In this document: positions 5,567-5,570 of the stretch, in pieces
Numbering within the stretch: position 1 is the first letter of the stretch
Layout: each line of letters begins with the position of its first letter
Notes under the pieces: model-generated
Seen by the model: only the letters and a program-made list of their open reading frames with translations
Database searches by the model: none
What the model was told of the DNA's origin: nothing
From: Acidimicrobiia bacterium
Lineage (GTDB): Bacteria; Actinomycetota; Acidimicrobiia; Acidimicrobiales; Hopanoidiivorantaceae
Length of the DNA stretch: 5,570 bases
Reading direction: 5' to 3'
Assembly (NCBI GenBank): GCA_020027305.1
Contig: JAHRAM010000054.1
Location: forward strand, 1 to 5,570
Translations under genes and position numbers: made by a program

Positions 5567-5570
5567 TCCC

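Larger units (their letters stand above)
5073..5570. other. Gene-poor stretch upstream of the nucleoside hydrolase
   Basis: These 498 bases are AT-rich and interrupted by stops in all frames. I found no tRNA, CRISPR repeat, recognisable protein domain or convincing small gene. The part nearest the nucleoside hydrolase should hold its promoter; TAGATT on the minus strand (5083-5078), five bases before the ATG, would suit a leaderless transcript, but no good -35 goes with it. Small symmetric sequences are GCAATTGC (5232-5239) and AGCAC-A-GTGCT (5260-5270). The right end contains the two hairpins listed separately. Confidence 0.6.

Noticed and set aside
5483..5569. Minus-strand frame entering from the right edge, containing QQRFWSKV, which recalls the start of some phage HNH endonucleases
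   Set aside because: Only 28 codons before a stop, no HNH residues follow, and the stretch is better explained by the inverted repeats it overlaps. A degraded remnant cannot be excluded without sequence to the right.

Overview
This 5.57 kb window comes from a bacterium that cannot be named from the sequence alone. Genes are compact, of moderate GC, with clearly AT-rich spacers. None of the four complete genes has a convincing Shine-Dalgarno sequence. CTAG is not depleted (about 26 occurrences by eye), which argues against an enteric bacterium. Family composition (XdhC, a crotonase, a DECR-type reductase, a thiamine-diphosphate oxidase and a nucleoside hydrolase) suggests an aerobic heterotroph with broad catabolic capacity, perhaps environmental or planktonic. 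That last step is inference.

Layout: on the + strand, the last 53 codons of an XdhC/CoxI-type molybdenum-hydroxylase maturation protein run to 163. An AT-rich spacer (164-329) follows, with two related inverted repeats. Next come a crotonase (enoyl-CoA hydratase/isomerase family, 330-1112) and a short-chain reductase of the 2,4-dienoyl-CoA reductase type (1162-2046), probably co-transcribed. These converge, with only 25 bp between stops, on two minus-strand genes: a fusion of a Rieske [2Fe-2S] domain to a complete pyruvate-oxidase-like ThDP enzyme (4033-2072), and upstream of it a nucleoside hydrolase (5072-4149). The remaining 5073-5570 carries no recognisable gene, but its right end holds a long imperfect stem-loop and a second hairpin.

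The crotonase and reductase look like an acyl-CoA degradation pair: the reductase saturates a dienoyl- or related unsaturated CoA ester, and the crotonase handles an enoyl-CoA or does another oxyanion-hole reaction. The Rieske-ThDP fusion is the most unusual item. In PoxB-type enzymes electrons leave hydroxyethyl-ThDP through FAD to membrane quinone, using a C-terminal membrane peptide. Here that C-terminal tail is missing and an iron-sulfur domain sits at the N-terminus, suggesting a different electron outlet. The nucleoside hydrolase would release bases and ribose, and XdhC would serve a xanthine-dehydrogenase-family enzyme to the left of the window, but a single shared pathway is not proven.

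Two further oddities are active-site changes: Gln in place of one of the two catalytic Glu residues of the crotonase, and Pro in place of the usual active-site His of the nucleoside hydrolase.
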